A stretch of DNA of 64,000 nt from Ligula intestinalis. Lineage: Eukaryota; Platyhelminthes; Cestoda; Diphyllobothriidea; Diphyllobothriidae. Positions 60,951-64,000 of this stretch are shown here, piece after piece. The position numbers and the translations under genes are program-made. The stretch spans positions 19,358,052 through 19,422,051 of the forward strand of contig JAYGXS010000009.1 in assembly GCA_036362985.1 (NCBI GenBank), in the 5' to 3' direction. How positions within the stretch are numbered: the stretch's first letter is position 1; the number at the start of each line of letters is the position of its first letter. Under the pieces are notes generated by a model. That model did no database searches. It was given only the letters and a program-made list of their open reading frames with translations, and was not told the origin of the DNA.

Positions 60951-63104
60951 AAAGTGTCGCCTTTATACTTTCCGAAGCAAGTCAAGCCAAGTCAAGTCAA
61001 CTTTATTCAAGGAAATATAGGCAACCGCCTTTGAACTCCCTCTTGGTACATAGGATTTAAGAAATGCATCGGCATAGCCGAACATTCCAAAGAAGTCGTT
61101 GACACAATTTCGGACGACTACTCGCTTGTTTCAAGTAATAAACTCACACTCAGTTTACACGAGCCAGCAGTGTAACTGAGGAAGAAGAGCAGACAGTGAA
61201 AAAACTTCTAAGGCTGGCTCAGTATTCAAAATGGAATGTCCTTTGTGGTTTTTAGGAGAAAAACTGCAACGCGAAAACAGTCGGGGATTCAGAATAAACT
61301 AACTGTTTAAGCTCAGATAAGTTGCTGAAAGCAAGACAGATGGTTAACCCCTAGTGGCATTCCTCTAGAGCGATGCCCTTCATCAGTACTTCTTCGGCTT
61401 ACTCGCATGCGCGCACCACGTCCCGTAGCATTCAGAAAATCAATAGAGCCGGTCCAACGGTCGATAGCAGTTTTGCCCGTCGTGGCCACCGGGCTTTCTA
61501 TGCAAAAACACTCAAACCACACCTGACCCAAATTCCGACCGTGTGATGAGTGCATTCGCCCGCCGAGCCCGCAGCCATACCGTCCTCTACCCGTGGGCCA
61601 GGGGACACGCGCAAGCGAGTGCGAAATAAGGGGGGAGGGGTGAGTGGAGTTACTGGTAGGGGGAGGGCGGCGTTCGCGAGGCTGGATACTAGTTATGGTG
61701 ACTGACAGGCGTGACCAGGTGTCCGTCACTGCCAAAAACAGCGTGCCTCGTGGGAATGGATCGATAAATTTTGCTGATAATGCCTGCGCACACACTGAAG
61801 CCATACGAAGGCTACGCAGGGGGTGAGAGGGGTAGGAAACCCTTACAGCGAGCTTGTGCGCGCATTCGGTGCGTACGTTCGCGTGGAGACACAGAAAGGC
61901 CTGGTAGAGCAGAAAACACCGGTAGAGATCTCTAGAGATTTGCCCCTGGGGCCAGAATGCTAGGTAGGCAAGCAGAGACCAAACCAACAAAAGGAATGGA
62001 AGCAGATTTTTCAAGGGTAAGTACTGGTACTTACGGATAATTTATATCCGAAAACTAAAGACTAATAGTCGTATCTTCTTTTAGATAAATCGATAACTTA
62101 GCTGAAATTTCGAAACCAGCGCAAAAGATTCGGGGTCCAGATATGTTATCGAGTGTATCGTCTCCCAAAGAAGAGGCAGAAGAAGAAAAGGCGGGTTCGT
62201 GGACCAAATTGAATTTGGACTGACGTTTCAAATGCTCTCTCGCTTCCATTGTCAGAGTACCGTGCTTACTCTTCCGTGGGCCTTGAGTGGAATCGCCTCG
62301 TTACCTACCTTGTGAAGAAGCCATGTTCCCTGCACGTGCGTTTGCCACTGGTTGGCTCCGACGTGTTTGCTGCCGACCAATGGCGGGTCCGCGTTTGCTT
62401 TCTGCCCTGCGCCACTCTCGTGCTCGCCGTAGCGCTGTCCTCATCTCCGCCAGGTGGTTGAGTCAGCGGCCCTCGGTTTTTTATAACGCCCCTGCCGGCT
62501 TCACGTTCGGGTGTATGAGAAGGCACGCCATGCCGGTCGGATAGGTCTCTGTCGCCGCCGCCTTCCTCCCCGGTGGGTGTTAGCTGTTTATTTATACTGC
62601 ATCGCAGACCTAACCAATAAGGGATTTAGCTGGACAAAGTTCCAACTCCCGCATCCGAAGATGTCCACCGCATACTTCGGCAGGCTGAAGGCGATCAAAT
62701 GTAAATTAGTTCTAAGTGATAGAAGACTTGCGCTGCAGTTACTGCACTCTCTTTCTCTCTCTCTCTCGTCCCTCACCCATCTCATCGTGCCTCAGGTCAC
62801 GACAGAGTCAAGAAGACCAGATGGGAGGCGGGGTCGGTCGCAGATGATACTCACCCAGTATCATAACTTGTTGTGTCCTGATTGGGTAGGCGCGGTGTGA
62901 GCCTGCACCTACGCGTGCTACCATCCTCCTTTGCCAAAAAAACCACCTGACCAGATAAGCGCACACCGATCAGATACAATACACTCTCGGCCCGCCCCCG
63001 TGCCTTTGGAGCTTACACTCAGGCCACGCCGCAAGGCGGCTAATGATATAGGCAGAAGGACGTTACGGACAAAAGCGAGGGAGACTAAGATGGCCACTTC
63101 TGAC
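60951..63104. other. Repetitive region, no confident gene
   Basis: A 233-codon minus-strand frame (62014-61313) starts with a hydrophobic stretch MKNLLPFLLLVWSLLAYLAF but shows no domain. It may be a repeat-derived frame. 62690-62760 resembles 2425-2465 (TCTAAGTGAT.G.AGACTTGC). A CT run lies near 62750-62768. AAGTCAAGCCAAGTCAAGTC sits near 60975. Confidence 0.4.
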
Positions 63105-63230
63105 TTATCAGTCGTCGTCAGCCAGTCATACGCAAACCCAAGTGGTGCTCCAACCGAGTTTTGAAGCCCCAACCTTGATAGTTAGTAGTCAAACGCTCTA
63201 GCCACTACGACATGGGCTCTTTTTCTTGCT
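63105..63230 (-). repeat. Degraded SINE (family S2-related)
   Basis: On the minus strand a tRNA-like head (TCGTAGTGGCTAGAGCGTTT, near 63215-63190) is followed by GTATGACTGGCTGACGACGA, the same body as at 18436 and 28783. The B-box is damaged. Confidence 0.55.
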
Positions 63231-63950
63231 ACCACGCTCCTTGACCAAAAAACAACGCCTGACTGGGGTTGTAACATGACAGCAAAATAATGAAAGCCGC
63301 GGGCCACGTACGCCCTACTACACACCACCTGGTCACTGCCTACACTTGACCAGGACTTTAAAACAACAAGAGGATAGGGAGAGGCGGCCGTTCGGATCCC
63401 AGTCAGGGAGGCAGTAGCCACTTCTGGTTGCAAAGAAACCCTGTTAGCACCTTTTGTGGCTTGCAGGCAGGGCGGCTTGTAGATTCAGATCTCTTGGCAA
63501 CTGAGCATGCAACAAAGCCGAACTAGAACCGGTTAAATCCTTTTAAGAATTAAGTTCACAGGATAGAATAAAGTGACTGATGGTGACCCTTGGAAACATT
63601 TAAACACAAGCCTTACACGTAGACCAACAAGAGTATCCCAAAGGCGCGTACGGGTATGATGGATCGCTCGAAGTGGATACCGCAGATCAGCCAGTACTGT
63701 GCATACATCCAGGCGCAGGAACCGGTGGCCAACAGGAGGCAGAAGGCACAAGTTTGCAGGTGGGTGGTTAAACGCCAGTGCAACTTTAAAAGAAACACAC
63801 AGAAAAACCAACACAAGGGGCATTAACGTAGACGGGATCATGGCAATAGTTGCGATGCTGGGGAAACGTGTCAAGGTAATCAGCTGGACGCATTGACACC
63901 TACCCTACCGCCCCAGTAACAGCAATAACAGTAGAAGCAGTGCTAAATAC

Positions 63951-63952
<2 letters not shown>

Positions 63953-64000
<48 letters not shown>
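63953..64000. repeat. (TAG)n microsatellite running off the window
   Basis: At least 15 perfect trinucleotide units extend to the last base. The full length lies outside the window. Confidence 0.97.

Noticed and set aside
61313..62014. 233-codon frame with a hydrophobic N-terminus as a secreted protein
   Set aside because: No domain, no intron context and a composition like the surrounding repetitive DNA. The opposite strand has equally plausible short frames. Not called as a gene.
1..64000. CRISPR arrays, rRNA genes, phage or integrase islands
   Set aside because: No spaced identical short repeats, rRNA-like blocks or prokaryotic gene organisation were seen. Everything fits a eukaryotic chromosome.

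Overview
The window looks like nuclear DNA of a metazoan, most likely a flatworm, and perhaps a diphyllobothriid-type tapeworm. The lineage is an inference. It rests on a divergent animal-type BTAF1/Mot1 gene, a gene with 38-40 nt introns, no bacterial-style operons, and a very high load of degraded non-LTR retrotransposons, tRNA-derived SINEs and other repeats. There is one 10-N assembly gap (53413-53422). No rRNA, CRISPR array or convincing functional tRNA gene was seen.

Host gene 1 (+ strand, about 1791-35417) is the 3' part of a BTAF1/Mot1-type Snf2 ATPase, which removes TATA-binding protein from DNA. I could place 14 exons by hand. All use GT-AG splice sites and compatible phases, and together they encode about 1,061 residues from the late HEAT-repeat region through all Snf2 helicase motifs to the stop codon. 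About 3.2 kb of coding sequence is spread over 33.6 kb because the introns are filled with mobile DNA. A further upstream exon (347-435) is possible. Host gene 2 (+ strand, about 42873-43733) is a small gene with a C-terminal DUF4806-like domain and very short introns.

Mobile DNA by region. 8.5-9.2 kb, 25.6-25.9 kb and 28.1-28.4 kb hold one dispersed repeat family. 10.1-18.4 kb holds three minus-strand non-LTR elements head to tail: an open 972-aa endonuclease/RT protein with a GATA tail, a jockey-like element with a 2A-like motif, and an RT-RNase H remnant. 18.4-24 kb and 28.7 kb hold tRNA-derived SINEs and an inverted-repeat element with a tRNA-like core, which has a second copy at 52.3-52.6 kb. 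26.8-27.0 kb holds an internally deleted hAT copy whose fuller relative lies at 39.2-40.1 kb. 36.7-39.1 kb is an RT remnant with an internal tandem duplication. 40.1-42.6 kb is a truncated CR1-like element plus an extra 3' end. 44.3-51.8 kb is a CR1-like element split inside its endonuclease by a 2.9-kb non-coding insertion flanked by a 13-bp duplication. 52.8-57.2 kb is unclassified repeat. 57.2-60.9 kb is a chimera of an RTE-type endonuclease fragment and a CR1-like element. 61-64 kb is low-complexity and repetitive sequence.

The window therefore shows one conserved transcription-regulator gene and one small lineage-specific gene inside a dense graveyard of transposons, several of them nested or fused. 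All coordinates were read by eye. Element ends are approximate unless a boundary is described.
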